A DNA stretch of 64,000 nucleotides from Exophiala sp. HKRS030 (Eukaryota; Ascomycota; Eurotiomycetes; Chaetothyriales; Herpotrichiellaceae), in assembly GCA_023897205.1 (NCBI GenBank), contig JAHWDD010000035.1:373175-437174 (forward strand), given 5' to 3'. The notes below the pieces were generated by a model. It saw only the letters and a list, made by a program, of their open reading frames with translations, did no database searches and was not told where the DNA came from. The stretch's first letter is position 1, and each line of letters starts with the position of its first letter. Below, piece by piece: positions 40,859 to 52,284 of the stretch. Made by a program: the position numbers and the translations under genes.

Positions 40859-42725
40859 TCATTGAGGTTCTAAGATTAGATTGACACTACAAATCTGATT
40901 GTTGCTTTGGATTGATTCAGATAGCCAATTACTGTGCGATATCTCTGACGAGAGTGCATCATCACTCTCATCCGCTCTGGAGGATCCCTCACTTTCAGCC
41001 ACCGTCTTGATCCAGTCATCTTTGTATGCTGCCTCGAGTGGGAAGCCTTCACCATTGACTGTTACCCATCGAAAGATATCCTGTGAAGCTTTCTTGGATG
41101 CTGCTTGGTCCAGAGCCGTTTCCGGGAATTTGACCACTTCCAAGACAGATGCGGTGGAGCTATCCTGGGATGTTTCCGCCGGGTTCACGTTAAGACCTCG
41201 GTCAGGAACCATTGAGCCATCCTCGATCTTCCAGTTCTAGTGTTGGTATTCGAGGTGATGTCGTTCGCAGCTTAGGTGGGCGAAAACGCGTGGCACGCAG
41301 TTCATGGGTGTAGATTGGCCTGGGGGCGCCCAGGGTGTGAACGGGTGACGATCGTAATGCAAATCGTCTTCGTCGGTTGGTGGAAGATAGAGTAGCCTCT
41401 ACACATCCTCCCTTCGAACCTTTTCGTTGGACATATATGGCCCTGACCCTGGAATGTCCATGAACGATTGAGGACAACCGGTCCAAGGGAATGCGTTTTC
41501 ATCAAGAGGCGGACTGCCACCCCCAACCATTTGAAGAATCATCGGTGTTAGCCCACTTGTTGCCGCACCAAACCAGAGGGCGGACAGTTGTGGTCGACGC
41601 AAAAAACAAAGCATAGCAAGAATCTCGAAATAAGAAATATCCAAACTCTGGTTGATCCCCTGAAGTTGAGGTAATTCGTTGAGAATGGGGTGCAACCATG
41701 GGCTAACCAGGCTAGTTGGGATACCATCCTCCCAGAACATTCCGCAGAGGCTTGAGATGACGACTTCTGGATTAGAGCTTAAAGTAAGATAGTGTGGAAG
41801 CTCTTCATACACGGATATCCATTCAGGCTTCATAGAATGATCCTGGCAGTGGGGTATAACTTCGTTAGCTAAAGGGAGCCGGATCGTCGTCCCATAGCAG
41901 TTGTGGCTTGGGAATGTTAACGCTGTTGCAAGTGCAGCTAGAAATTGACTCCCCAAGTTGTGGAGGAGAGCGAATTGAGCAAGCGCATCGAAAGCCTTTC
42001 GGGAAGATAATGGTGTCTTCTGATTGCCGATAGGCGCGCTATGTGAACGCCAACGAATGTCAATGGTGTTGGTATCTTCGCGAAAAATCGACCACGGGGA
42101 CAAAAATTCATCCCCATTCTGACGGGAGATAATAGCCTTCCAACCTTCTCTAAGCGTAAGGATAGACGTCCACCATTGGGCAACATCTCCATCCACTTCG
42201 CCGACGTCGATGGCGATGGTCGCATGCTTAGGTTGATCTTGATCTCTCAGTGCTGGTCGTGTATAACAACTCCGCTCCTTCCTCTTGTATTTCTACTAGC
42301 CGAGCAGATAGGATATAAGCCCAACCCAAAGCTAACATTCCAATATAATTCGACTTGTTTCTCTCTTCATCAGTGGTCCCAATCCACGGACGGGACGTTG
42401 AATCAAGCACACAAGGACTTGACGTCTGGGTGCCGAGATATAGTGATGTGTCGATAATTTTCGTTTTTCCCTCTAGGCCACAGCTGCAAGGATCGGATAT
42501 AGCCCATGTCGAGGAAGCGCGTGTGTACAGAGCTTTGCTGGGAGAGGAAGCGCGGCGACATGGGGAGGGTTTCTGAAGTTTCCTACGAAGGGCTGGGACT
42601 TGACCGAGCAGCTTTCTGGGGTGGACGAAGGAGGGCTGGAGACCCCTCCTACATTGTGAGACCGCTTCAGAGACTAGATTCTGCCAGTATTCGCGGAAAT
42701 GGCGAAGTGCAAGCTCGAGTTTCAT
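40859..42725 (-). pseudogene. Conserved fungal gene of unknown function, disrupted
   Basis: The frame opens at ATG 42725 and contains the recognisable stretch HPRKLLGQVPALRRKL, GYILSA-like GWAYILSARLVEIQ, and WWTSILTLREGWKAI. This is a pattern I associate with a widespread fungal family of unknown function. It breaks at about 42260 (a +1 or -2 shift). The next frame runs to TAG 41399-41401, then stays open past a second TAG (41237-41239) to the end at 40859. Both TAGs fall where Trp (TGG) fits the context, and TGG to TAG is a CpA-to-TpA change on the plus strand. About 620 residues when intact. Two nonsense codons and a non-contraction shift make a true pseudogene likely. Confidence 0.55.
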
Positions 42726-43174
42726 GTCACCTAGTTGGAGCAGGTCATCGTCACTAGAAATCTAACAGATATTTTGTTAGCATTGGTTAAGGACGGGTAA
42801 AGTCTACTACCAAAGGCCAGTCCAGAGGATGCATATCGTTTCATGCATCATTGAGATATCGGATCGAAGGGTCCACGAGCGCAGGGAGGAGAGTTCAAGT
42901 GTTGGACGGGAAGTTGAATCAGGTAACTCCAAAAGCTGTTTCGCAGGATCGAGAGCTGAGGTCAAGGCGCTTGAATTTCAAATGCAGTCTAGCTCGGGGG
43001 CGCATGCCGCCAAGTCGCAAACCCCGCATCAACCTGGCGTGTTTCAGCCCATCTGCGATTTAAGCCAGGCGGTTGGTTCTCGACAGCATTCTCGACCTCA
43101 TCCCACCCAGCATCCAGGCTCATGCGTTACCTATCGACACAGAACTTCTTCTTCCGTTATCAATCAATACGAAG

Positions 43175-45161
43175 ATGACGGCTGTCGGCGCAAAGGGAGA
43201 TACCGGTGGGACGCAAATAGATGGAATGCAGCAACTCCCCTCGATCGTTCACGCCGTAAGAAACACGTCCATCAATTTGGCTTAAACTTTACTTATGACC
43301 ACAGGAAAAAGATCCCGCCCCGTACAAGACGAGTCTGACAACGAGTACACACATTCGCACCGACGGAAAAGCCAAAGACTACAGGGTAGGTGTCAGTTAC
43401 TTCCTCTCATTACCACTTCATTGTGATATCAACATGCGACTGACTACATTGCAGCCAGCCAGCGCCGCCAGCAAGATCCGGGAGCAATCTCCAAGCCCTC
43501 CCTCACAAACCCACGGTTCCAAGAGTATCACGTTACGAATCTGCAAGGAACTGCAGGGGGGGAAAGAGGAAGACTAGACAGAGACCACCAGTGAAGCGAG
43601 ACAATCGTACGAGAAGGGGTTCATTACCCATCACTCACAAACTAGCCGACACTGAAAGGTCGCAATCACACAATCCCCGAGCCGACGTTGGTGCCGAAGG
43701 TGGCATACTGCACGTCAAAAAGCACATCCAGAGACGTACTCTAGCGAGGGGATTGCAAGAGGACGCTGAAGCCGAACCCGAAACTCTGAAAGCACAACAC
43801 TTGCGCCCTTCAACAAAGTCGAGAAGACTCCCTCCTAAAGCAGACCCGCTCTCTAAGGACAACCTACGACTATTTAACGAAGTAATGGACCCTGGAACCT
43901 ACAGCATCCCGCTTCTTAAACGCACCTCGTCCAGGCGTTCAATAGGCACATCGGAACCAGAGACAGTCCGGTCTCAACGTTCCTCTAACACCGCGGCATA
44001 TTACCGCTACAAGGGCCTTGCAGCAGCTGACATCATCATTCACGCTGATCCACCTGACGACATCCAAGCAGTTGTCGACCGCATTGTCAACGCCGAAATC
44101 TCTGACGATCGCCGCGACCACCTCCGTGATATTTCCATAGGGTTCCACCGCGCCTGCAAAGAGACAGTCAAAGCAGCCGCTGGTGAAGACGATTTCATTG
44201 ATATATTATACACTGCCCTCAAAGCAATGAGCACCGATACCATCCTTTTCCGGGCGAAAGCCGACTGGCGGGAAGAGCTGAAGCCAGTCCCACCGCAATT
44301 GGATTTGGATTTAAGTTTCTTGGGCGATCTCAAGGCGATAGAAAGTCGACAGGGAGGACCTAATGATACCTCTGCGCCGCCACCGAAACGCCAGCAGCAG
44401 TCTACGAGCCAGACCTACATCTCTCCCCAATCTTCGTCAGTCGACGCAGTGGACTCTACGCCAGACGATAGGCCACCAGCAGACACGGCTTTTCCTATCT
44501 CCCGCCCATCCCAAGAGAAACCCAGAGAGAGCTATCCAATCAAGACACCCCGTCCTGACCTCTCAATAGGCCTTAAAGAAACCGCCGTCTTCATGGCTCT
44601 CTCCAGATCACGCAATGGCACCGTAACTTGGGCGAAGCGATTTCTCGAAAAGCTCGAGAATACTCGGGTGTCCAGCGAGCGGGATGGGCTCATGGAACCG
44701 CTACTAGTGACTATACCCACGCAACGAGCGTCGGATCTTGTCTTTCCCTTTGCTGTCGTTGAAGGTAAGGCTTATTCGACCGGTAAACAGGTATTTGAAG
44801 CACAAAATCAGGCTGCAGTCTCGGGGGCATCCGCCTTGAAGATACAACTTTCTCTAAATGAGCTGACTAAACGCTCAACGAGTACGGATGCTTTAGATTC
44901 GCCTTCAAAGGAACAAGCCCCTCTCTTCTTCTCTATATGCACAGAAGGCCCTCCCACGAGCTCTGGGCTCACTACACCCACATCGAAGATGACTTTCGTA
45001 AGTTCAATATGAAACTTTTGAAGATTTGTAATGGCATTTTGTTGGAGGGCGTAGAGGATTTCATCATTGCCGTGGATAACGTTTTGCGTTGGGGGACAGG
45101 GCCGTTTCTGGAATCAGTGGTAGAACGTCTGGGAAAGGTGGCGAAGAAGACAGGGGTTTGA
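43175..45161 (+). CDS. PD-(D/E)XK nuclease-like fungal protein, three exons, three one-base breaks
   Basis: Exons are 43175-43255, 43305-43385 and 43455-45161. A continuous frame needs one base added near 43304, one in the seven-G run 43556-43562, and one in CCC 44953-44955. It then encodes 623 residues. The first ~200 are basic and disordered. The C-terminal third holds a globular domain with VFPFAVVEGKAYSTG and EAQNQAAVSGA. The E-x-K on that strand, with the preceding acidic residues, matches the PD-(D/E)XK-like fold of a large fungal family (DUF7924 type, named from memory). It ends with HELWAHYTHIEDDFRKFNM. Catalysis is unproven in this family. It could cut nucleic acid or be a binding relic. 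Confidence 0.6.
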
Positions 45162-46074
45162 GGAAGGACACTTCCGCCGCACCCGAACAGGTATTGAGTT
45201 TGTCCGATGGCGACCTCGCTCTACTTTGTTTACTACCATCGGCAGGTGCCCTACAGAATTGATCGTTCGACTCTTGAGGTGGTGTATGACTTTTAAGCGC
45301 GGGATGTCAAACAAGTGCCTGATAAGGATTGAGATCTATAGTCAGTGTATGAACAGTAGACAAAGATGTGAGAATTTTCTCCGATCTAGGTACTTGTCAA
45401 TGCCGACTTTCATTAGTCCCTGCACAAAGCTCGGATGCAGGATGAAAGTTGACCCTATATTGAGTTTTTATGTTGCACGATGCATGAAGTAGGCCTTGAT
45501 CTACCAACTTGCGTAAAGATATGTAGACACAGTGCACCTTTCTATCGCTATCGCTGTAAGGTAAGGAATATATAAATACGAGCTGCTTGATGAGTGGGCT
45601 CTAGACTGTCATCCAATCACCAGCGGCATAATTTGACCCGAGAATTCCTGGGACGGTACGGACTCATTGTAAAGTCGACTACGTCAGAAGAACAGCTACT
45701 CTTCGCACTTGAAGAGATATCTCTCCAAACGATCGTGCCAGCCTAGTCATTTTATACGCCAAAACTTGAGCACCTGGTGTGCCAAGAGCTCTCGGCCATT
45801 GATAGGTAGGATACGACGAGGGTCCCCGCTGCTAGGTAGCCGGAGTGATATCAACTAGATATGCAAAAGTCCTGTGACGGCGCCCTGTCTGGCTACGACA
45901 CACTCAACCATGTAGCCCATCAAGTAGTCTCCACCGGTAACGAAGAAGTAATCCTCAGATCCAAGGACTCAGCATTAGATCATTTGATGTCATGCCTAAG
46001 AGCGCACTTCTTGCCCTTTTCAATACAAGCTTTCTCACTCACAGGAGCTGCCCAGGCTGGGGATAGGAAAAAAG
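45162..46074. other. No convincing gene
   Basis: The stretch contains a weak plus-strand frame at 45861-46094 (77 codons, soluble, no motif) and short frames elsewhere. It separates the nuclease-like gene from the end of the kinase gene. Confidence 0.35.
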
Positions 46075-47446
46075 TTACTGGCATTCTCCGTTAAATGCTC
46101 TGATCAAGTCAAGCGCATCTGATGCCGAAATACGATCGGCAGGCGAGAATACTATCAAACCCTTAATCACTGGAAGCAGACCCTTCAATTCTTGGTCGTC
46201 GACATTCTGATTGAAAACGACTTCCAATCTGGAGTTAGGGCGTTTTCCTTCTTCTCTCAGACCGAAATCTCCACCGTTTTCAGCTCTCAATTGCCTCCAT
46301 TTTGGTTGCCATTCTTTAGGCAGTTCTCCCACAAGATCGATCATCGATGCGACCAAGCTATCAATTCGGAACCATTGAAATGGCAATACTCCAAATGTAA
46401 GATAGTAGATCTAAGACACATATTAGGAAGTACTTGACTGGAATTTAGCGGCGGTATTCTTACTATTAAGCCTGCACGCCATAGGTCAAGTCTGTAATCA
46501 AACTGGTCGGTGAAAATAGTTTCAGGCGCCTGCAAGCCTCCAGGCTGGGCCAGGTTTTCAGGTATGTCTTCTCGGGTAAATGCCTCTCCGAGATCAATCA
46601 ATCGAACATCTTCGTCGTCGTCGTCGTCTTCGTATGGCCAGCCTGTCCACTCCGTCGATTTAACTATTTGACGTGGGACACCCTCTCCAAGTGGTTTGCC
46701 GTCCACTCGGATGACCTCTTCGGACTCTGAGGGCCCGAGTATTTCGAAGAGCTCCTCTTCGGACAAACGAGACAGTCGACCAGAATTAAAGGCAAGGTTT
46801 CTGACGCTCAGATCTGTAGATGGTCAGCTCTGACAATCTCCAGTGACTTCAACAAGTCCAAAGAGATCAATACTACCTCCGTGCGCATAGCCGTTCTCAT
46901 GTAGAAAGACCAGAGCTCCCAAGAGCTGTGTTGATATTTTCACAACACTTTCCGTATCGAGACGCTCCCCTACTTGATGGTAGTCGTCCACAGTAACATT
47001 GATAGTAGGCCCCAGCAGTTCCAACACGAGACACAGATGGGACCCGTTTGGACCTTCGAGGCGGAAATCATCAAGTAGTTGAACAATATATTTCGAGCCA
47101 AGATTGCCATTCGCATGCTCGGACAGTGCTCGAAGGTTAAACAACTCTCGAGACTGATCTGTCCTTTTCGCCTTCACAATTTTGATTGACACCCATTGCT
47201 CACGTCTGCAATTCGTAAGCATTGATGGAGAGGATTTAGCGTAGGGATGACACACATGGCATCTCTGGCAACCCAGACGGTTGAGAAGCCACCGTGGCCC
47301 AATTTGTGGTATATCTTGTATCGACCGTTGTTCAACGTATCCCCCAGCGCAACAGGATGATACCCGCCGGGCTGGTAGTCTAAAATATTCTCCTCTTTAA
47401 ATAATAAAAGATTTGATGTTCCGTAGAGATCATATATTTTCTCCAT
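46075..47446 (-). CDS. SRPK-like protein kinase, four exons
   Basis: Exons 47446-47256, 47205-46877, 46813-46464 and 46410-46075 join in frame to 401 residues. The kinase signatures are present: glycine loop LGHGGFSTVW (about 49-58), Lys in VSIKIVK (K72), catalytic loop HGDLSVRN (H172, D174, N179, split by an intron), DLG in place of DFG (D247) and APE (269-271). The ENILDYQPGGYHPV leader and the HGD/DLG variants are typical of fungal SRPK-type Ser/Thr kinases, which phosphorylate SR-rich proteins. Many short fungal copies have diverged roles. A helical insert before DLG is acidic (DDDDDED). All key catalytic residues are present, so activity is plausible. The frame also extends upstream of the chosen ATG. 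Confidence 0.8.
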
Positions 47447-48094
47447 GGAAATGTGCCTGAATGCGGCCCAAAAAGAGGCTTGTGAGCCAGGTGACCAAAT
47501 TACTCTGAAGTCCCTCAGATGAGGATGAAATGGAAATGGTCGGCAGGAAGATTCTGTCATACATAGCCGCCAGGAGGAGAAGCAGTGATCGGAAAAAGTG
47601 GCAAGAATTGTGAATTTCGAAAGGGCCGCCAAGAGGCTAGCGATCTGCCCGATAATCCAACGTAGCCAATTGCTGGCCGTTAAATGGGGTAGGAGCACCC
47701 CAGCATGCGCATGCCGGCGGCTGGGGCCAAGGTCGGTCCATGGGTCCAAGATACTGCGAACTATGTCTTGTGTTTCAGACTAGAGTAGTTGGACTCTCCT
47801 AGCTTGCTATACTGAGTGTCATTTCAGGAAGGAGGACTAAGCGCGGGCATGGTCCAGAGTCGGTCATCACGCAACATGTCTTCATCATATTGGTTGTTGC
47901 AAGCTCAGATGTGTTTACTTATTCGACAATCAAAGGAGTTGTTGTTTCGGATGAGCCTCAATCCAGGTAGCTGATCGCTGTGAACGTGTATATAGTTGTG
48001 GAATGCTCGAGCTCCACGGACTCCCGCCACAGTCACTACTTTTATCTGAGATTCTGCCTTTTCAAACCCCGCAGTCCACTCGATTATCTGTAAG
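47447..48094. other. Intergenic between divergent genes
   Basis: A minus-strand open frame extends upstream from the kinase start to 47749 but looks unlike the kinase. No other gene is seen. Confidence 0.35.
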
Positions 48095-48627
48095 ATGTCT
48101 GGAACAACCACCAATTCCATCACTGTCAGATGGCACCCGGGATGCGATGCAGATTTCAAGTCTCAATATGAGGGTAGTTTTAGCACGTGGATGCGTGGGA
48201 ATCCTACTCACAATGTCCAAGTTGGAAGCAGAAACAGCTGGACACAGACAGCCATTACATTTGACGAAGCTCTTGTTCTGTAAGTATACCGCTTCACAGC
48301 AATGGCAGCGTGTGCTTACTAAAACCCAGGAACGGTCTTCATGGTACAACCAGCCGTTGGGATCATAACCCGGCCTTGCATGTCACTGTGCGTTTGTCAA
48401 CACCCGCGTTGAGGGCAAGCAACTCCTGGTATACTCTCCACTGGCGCCCAGGGGGCGGCTCAGTGGTTCTTCAGCAACCAGACAACGAAGCGTCCAATAG
48501 TAATAGAAGGGAGAGAGCGAAGGCTAAGAAGCAAAGGAGGAGAGACAGAGATGGTGCGAAAGGAGGAGACAAGAAAGATAGAGGTGGAAACGCTGGTGGC
48601 TCTCAGGTCTCCAGAACTGTCAAATAG
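48095..48627 (+). CDS. Hypothetical protein with basic tail, two exons
   Basis: Exons 48095-48279 and 48330-48627 are joined across a 50-nt intron (GTAAGT donor, TTACTAAAA branch, CCCAG acceptor) to 160 residues. The first 115 residues look like a compact beta-rich domain with many Trp, Thr and Asn (SITVRWHPGCDADF, NSWTQTAITFDEALVLNG). The C-terminus is highly basic and Gly-rich (RRERAKAKKQRRRDRDG), which could bind nucleic acid or act as a nuclear signal. The family is not recognised. Confidence 0.55.
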
Positions 48628-49326
48628 ATAGCATTAAAAGTGGCTGGTGTGGTTCAGGGAGCATTTGAAACACACCGCCCTGAAGGAAGGGTAAAAGATA
48701 TCAAAGGGGGACCTAGTAGTAAGGAGATTATGGGTATGGTTGATCCATCAAGAGTTTGGAGAGATGATGAACGCGTGCTCATAGTGTTCTACGTTGAGTG
48801 CACGTTCGGATTCGAAGGAATGACGAGGCTTGATGGGAGTTTGGAACTTGAACGCCAGATATAACAAGACAAAATAAACCCCAGCCAAAGAGATAAAAAG
48901 GTGTCTCACCCCTCATCGAGAATAGAACTCAAAGTATTAAGGGCCACGAGTGAAGCTGAGTATGGTATTCTCACAGATCTACCTCAAACGGCGAAAGAAG
49001 TCAACTCCGATTATGTTGAACTGAAGTACTCAGCTACTAAAGAATGATCCACGCGTTTTTGATGATCTTGCATGCCATCCTCCCTGTCCTCATATCATTT
49101 ACAATTTTTCAATTTGAGTTTTTATGCAGCAACCTGCTGGGGAAATTCTGAGATGCGACTTCGAACTCGACGGAGAAGTGATCCAATTACTGGGCAATTT
49201 TTGAAGGGCTATGAGATGGAGGCCGAGCATTTCATTCTGAGATAGACGAAGGAGTTAACAAGTGCTGCAGCTTGATTGCAATCTCTTGAGCTTGCACATA
49301 GCGGTATCAGACCAGAGATAGTACGA
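48628..49326. other. No convincing gene
   Basis: A plus-strand frame at 48640-48864 (75 codons) has no ATG at its start and no motif. The rest is interrupted. Confidence 0.3.
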
Positions 49327-49752
49327 TCATTGTTCCAATATACCCTTCGAAGCAGCCGGTCTCGTTGACTTCTCGCGAGAATTTTGATAGTAAATGTATG
49401 CCCTCCGAGCATTGGGGGCTACTTCTCCGTTCCTTTGGGCAACTCCATATTTCTGCCATGCAGCAATAGGTTGTGCGGCTTGAGTCCAAACGTCAATACT
49501 TTCCCTTGGAAACCCTGGGTTCATCGTTGAACATCGAATATACCATGCACACCAACGAATTAGAGAATGCCCTAATGTTGACAGTCGATAGATTGATTCG
49601 TCTAGAACGTCGAGCTTCCAGTATAACTCCGCCTGACAAGGACAAGCATCCGCCTCTGGATGGCTGGTTAGATCATGCTTCTCACAGAGAATTGATAGCT
49701 CATCAATTTTGTCTGAGGTTTCCTTGATAGAGGTCTCTAAGGACTGAATCAC
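49327..49752 (-). CDS. Hypothetical protein
   Basis: ATG 49752 opens a 141-residue frame, helical at the start (SLETSIKETSDKIDELSILC) with several Trp and Cys residues in the middle. A downstream frame to 49209 might be another exon. No signal peptide or known motif is seen. Confidence 0.4.
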   Translation of the reverse strand: MIQSLETSIKETSDKIDELSILCEKHDLTSHPEADACPCQAELYWKLDVLDESIYRLSTLGHSLIRWCAWYIRCSTMNPGFPRESIDVWTQAAQPIAAWQKYGVAQRNGEVAPNARRAYIYYQNSREKSTRPAASKGILEQ

Positions 49753-50366
49753 TTTCTATCTAGCCGGCATCATTCAGACGTCTCTAAGCGAATTCTAGAA
49801 ATAGTTCGGATGGTGTATACAATATTTACCTCTCTAGGTTGGATTCAAAGTTATGAATAGGATGAAGGATTTTCTTTAATTGAACATTGGAAGCGTTATA
49901 TAGGGAAAACGAGACTGTAGCCTCTATGGGTTTTTCCTGCCAATGTTATTTTTAGAGGATGCTTAATTTGGTGGGTGACGGAAATAGATTCTGGTGGAGA
50001 GTAAGTCACACTCACACGGTTTCTATCCTAAGAGTCCTATCGTGCAACCGAATCAAAAGTCACAGGTTTCACCTCTATGCTATTAAGGAGACTAAAATAT
50101 TCGAGGTCCATGGCGTTATATATCGGATACATCAAGCCTCATTGCTGACTTAGTCTAAGCCAGGCATCACTTTCGAAAACGCGTCCGGCCAGGCAAGCGA
50201 CAATGAGAACAACGATAATTACAATTCTGATTCCTTGTCGGATTTGTCGGGGGCAACCGACAGCGTCCATATGACGCATCCACTGAAGGCACATATCCTC
50301 CTATCGCCCCCTTTGCTCCCCCACTAGCTTCCAAGTTGTGCTGTGGCTCTCGAACCTGATGGCTTT
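49753..50366. other. No gene seen
   Basis: Short frames only. This is the 3' flank of the coiled-coil RING gene and the upstream region of the minus-strand gene at 49.75 kb. Confidence 0.35.
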
Positions 50367-50960
50367 CTACTCACTGTCGCTAGCCAGCGAGATAACATCC
50401 GTCACGTCACTACTATCCTCAGGGATGTCCCAAGTCTCACTGCTGGATCCAAGGTATATATCTCGGATATCACCTGCTTCAAAGCTTCCCCTACACCACG
50501 GACAGCCCTTCCCTTGGCCGAGCCATAAGCCCAAACATTCCCTACAGGCACTGTGACCACACGGAAGTATAGCATTCTTGAACGTCACCGTGCAAATGTT
50601 GCATCGAAGATGATCGACCCTTTCCAGTTCCTTTCGCGCAACCTCCAGGTCATTGGCCAGTTCTCGATTCCGGAGGCGGAGCGATTTGTTGTCATCTTTA
50701 CACTGTCGCAATCTGCGGCTTTGTTGTCTGAGCTTGTTTCGATTAGTTTCGCCGATTTCTCGAATGTTCAGTCGCTGTCGTTCATGTTCGAGTTCGGCTT
50801 GTTTGTCTTGCAATGTCGTCTTTAATTGCCGCGCCTGCCTCAATACCGAGGAGAACTTCCTTCTCATATCAAGAGCAGCGTCCACAACCGAGTTGTATTC
50901 GACCAGAATGTCACAGTCATCGCCATTGAGAAATTGATCCAGGTTGAGAGTTGGTTGCAT
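50367..50960 (-). CDS. Coiled-coil RING-finger protein
   Basis: A single exon encodes 197 residues from ATG 50960. Residues about 35-115 form a charged coiled coil. A C3HC4 RING follows: C120, C123, C134, H136, C139, C142, C153, C156 (CNIC ... CGHSACREC ... CPWC). The tail is acidic and Ser-rich. The order coiled coil-RING suggests a dimeric E3 ubiquitin ligase, nuclear or cytosolic. The substrate is unknown. All eight zinc ligands are present, and no introns are needed. Confidence 0.8.
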   Translation of the reverse strand: MQPTLNLDQFLNGDDCDILVEYNSVVDAALDMRRKFSSVLRQARQLKTTLQDKQAELEHERQRLNIREIGETNRNKLRQQSRRLRQCKDDNKSLRLRNRELANDLEVARKELERVDHLRCNICTVTFKNAILPCGHSACRECLGLWLGQGKGCPWCRGSFEAGDIRDIYLGSSSETWDIPEDSSDVTDVISLASDSE

Positions 50961-51592
50961 TTCGGCCGTATCGAAAGGCTCTGGTGCGATGGTAGAGATT
51001 GGTAAAAGGAAAGAGGGCGAAGGTTGGAGCCATGGAGCGACCGCCCCATTATACCTTCAGGGCCTGTTGGTTTCACCGCTGCTACGTAAGCCTGATCAGC
51101 CCCCTTCTCTCCTTTGTTGGGTTGACTACCCGGGTCGGTGGTATCCTGGCTTATTGTGCTGAGCGAGCCAGAGGCCCTAAGTACGTATATTGCCGCATGG
51201 TAAACGCCAGCAGCCATGCGTAGAAAGTCACTAAGCAGTTACGATCCCGCCAGCAACTTGACAGCCAGATAATTTGGAATCACCCAGCAGGAATGCAGAA
51301 AGTAGGGAGTTAGACCAACAATGAGAGGCAGACGGAAATCGGGCAGCAATGCTTTGCAAGAAATGATTACGGTGATTTGCCCTACAATTAGCTGAAAGTG
51401 TTGAGCTTATCTCCCTGCTAGGAATACCGCTGTGATCATCATGTCAGACTTGCTCGAGACTCTATCTTCTCTCAAGTATATTCCATGCTTGCAGAGTTGG
51501 AGATATCCTTCCCTGGACGAGAAGAGGATAATGTCGACTTTCGGCCGCGCAATCAAGTCCAAAAGCTGTCGGCCACCCATCGACCCTAAGGG
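50961..51592. other. No convincing gene
   Basis: Upstream of the RING gene. A short plus-strand frame at 51432-51674 (80 codons) lacks features and overlaps the next minus-strand candidate. Confidence 0.3.
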
Positions 51593-51829
51593 TCAGGCCA
51601 GGAACCTTGGAGCAGTGGATCTCTGTGGTTCACCAGGTCGAGGCACCGCCTTAGAGCGGCCGTTGGGAGCCTGAACCAGCCGGAGGAAGCTAAGAATGTC
51701 GTAGGAGTCGTCCTCGGAGGTTGATTGGCTTCCTTTTTCCCCCCTATCAGCTTTAACCTCGTCGGAAGGGCCACCGGGCGTAGCAGACAGACTCTTTAGC
51801 AAGTGATTAACGAGTATGGCGTTGAGCAT
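51593..51829 (-). CDS. Small hypothetical protein
   Basis: ATG 51829 opens 78 residues: a short helix (LNAILVNHLLKSLSA), then an acidic Ser/Asp-rich segment (GSQSTSEDDSYDILSFLRL) and a Pro/Arg-rich end. It could be a small regulatory or disordered protein. It is divergent from the two-exon gene at 51942, with 112 bp between starts. Confidence 0.38.
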   Translation of the reverse strand: MLNAILVNHLLKSLSATPGGPSDEVKADRGEKGSQSTSEDDSYDILSFLRLVQAPNGRSKAVPRPGEPQRSTAPRFLA

Positions 51830-51941
51830 CTGCCTCTCCCTTCCTTGCTCTACTTTGCCTTCTTCATCTTTTCTAGACTTCTAGACTCTCTCTTCTTATT
51901 CTTCGGACGCTGCCTTCCACCGAAACCACACACTGCTCATC

Positions 51942-52284
51942 ATGGCTGACACTTGTCAAGCTCATGTGAGGAATGCACGAAGGCTTCGCTCGAAACGCAT
52001 CCCTATCGCAGGACGGTCATCGCTCTCGCCTCAACCGGATGTCCGTCCTGCACCATACGAACACGCATTTTGCTATAAGCACGGAGAATCTGAGTATAGT
52101 ATCTGCTTGGAACGTCTCCAGATTGGGTTTCCTCGGGCGAAGTGAATCGACTAGTTGGAATGTCCCAACATCAACCCCTATGAACGTCGATGTCAGGCAG
52201 AGCGTGGCGAAAGTCTTTGGCCTCTTAGAACGAATTAAGGGGCATCTCCTGGTTCTGCAGGGATCTGATTCTGTCGAGAAATGA
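51942..52284 (+). CDS. Small two-exon hypothetical protein
   Basis: A long C/T-rich leader precedes ATG 51942. Exon 1 (51942-51965) encodes only MADTCQAH. A 46-nt intron (GTGAGG donor, CGCAG acceptor) joins in phase 0 to exon 2 (52012-52284), giving 98 residues. The spliced product has a more natural end (VRQSVAKVFGLLERIKGHL) than the unspliced 67-residue frame. No motif is known. Confidence 0.45.
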
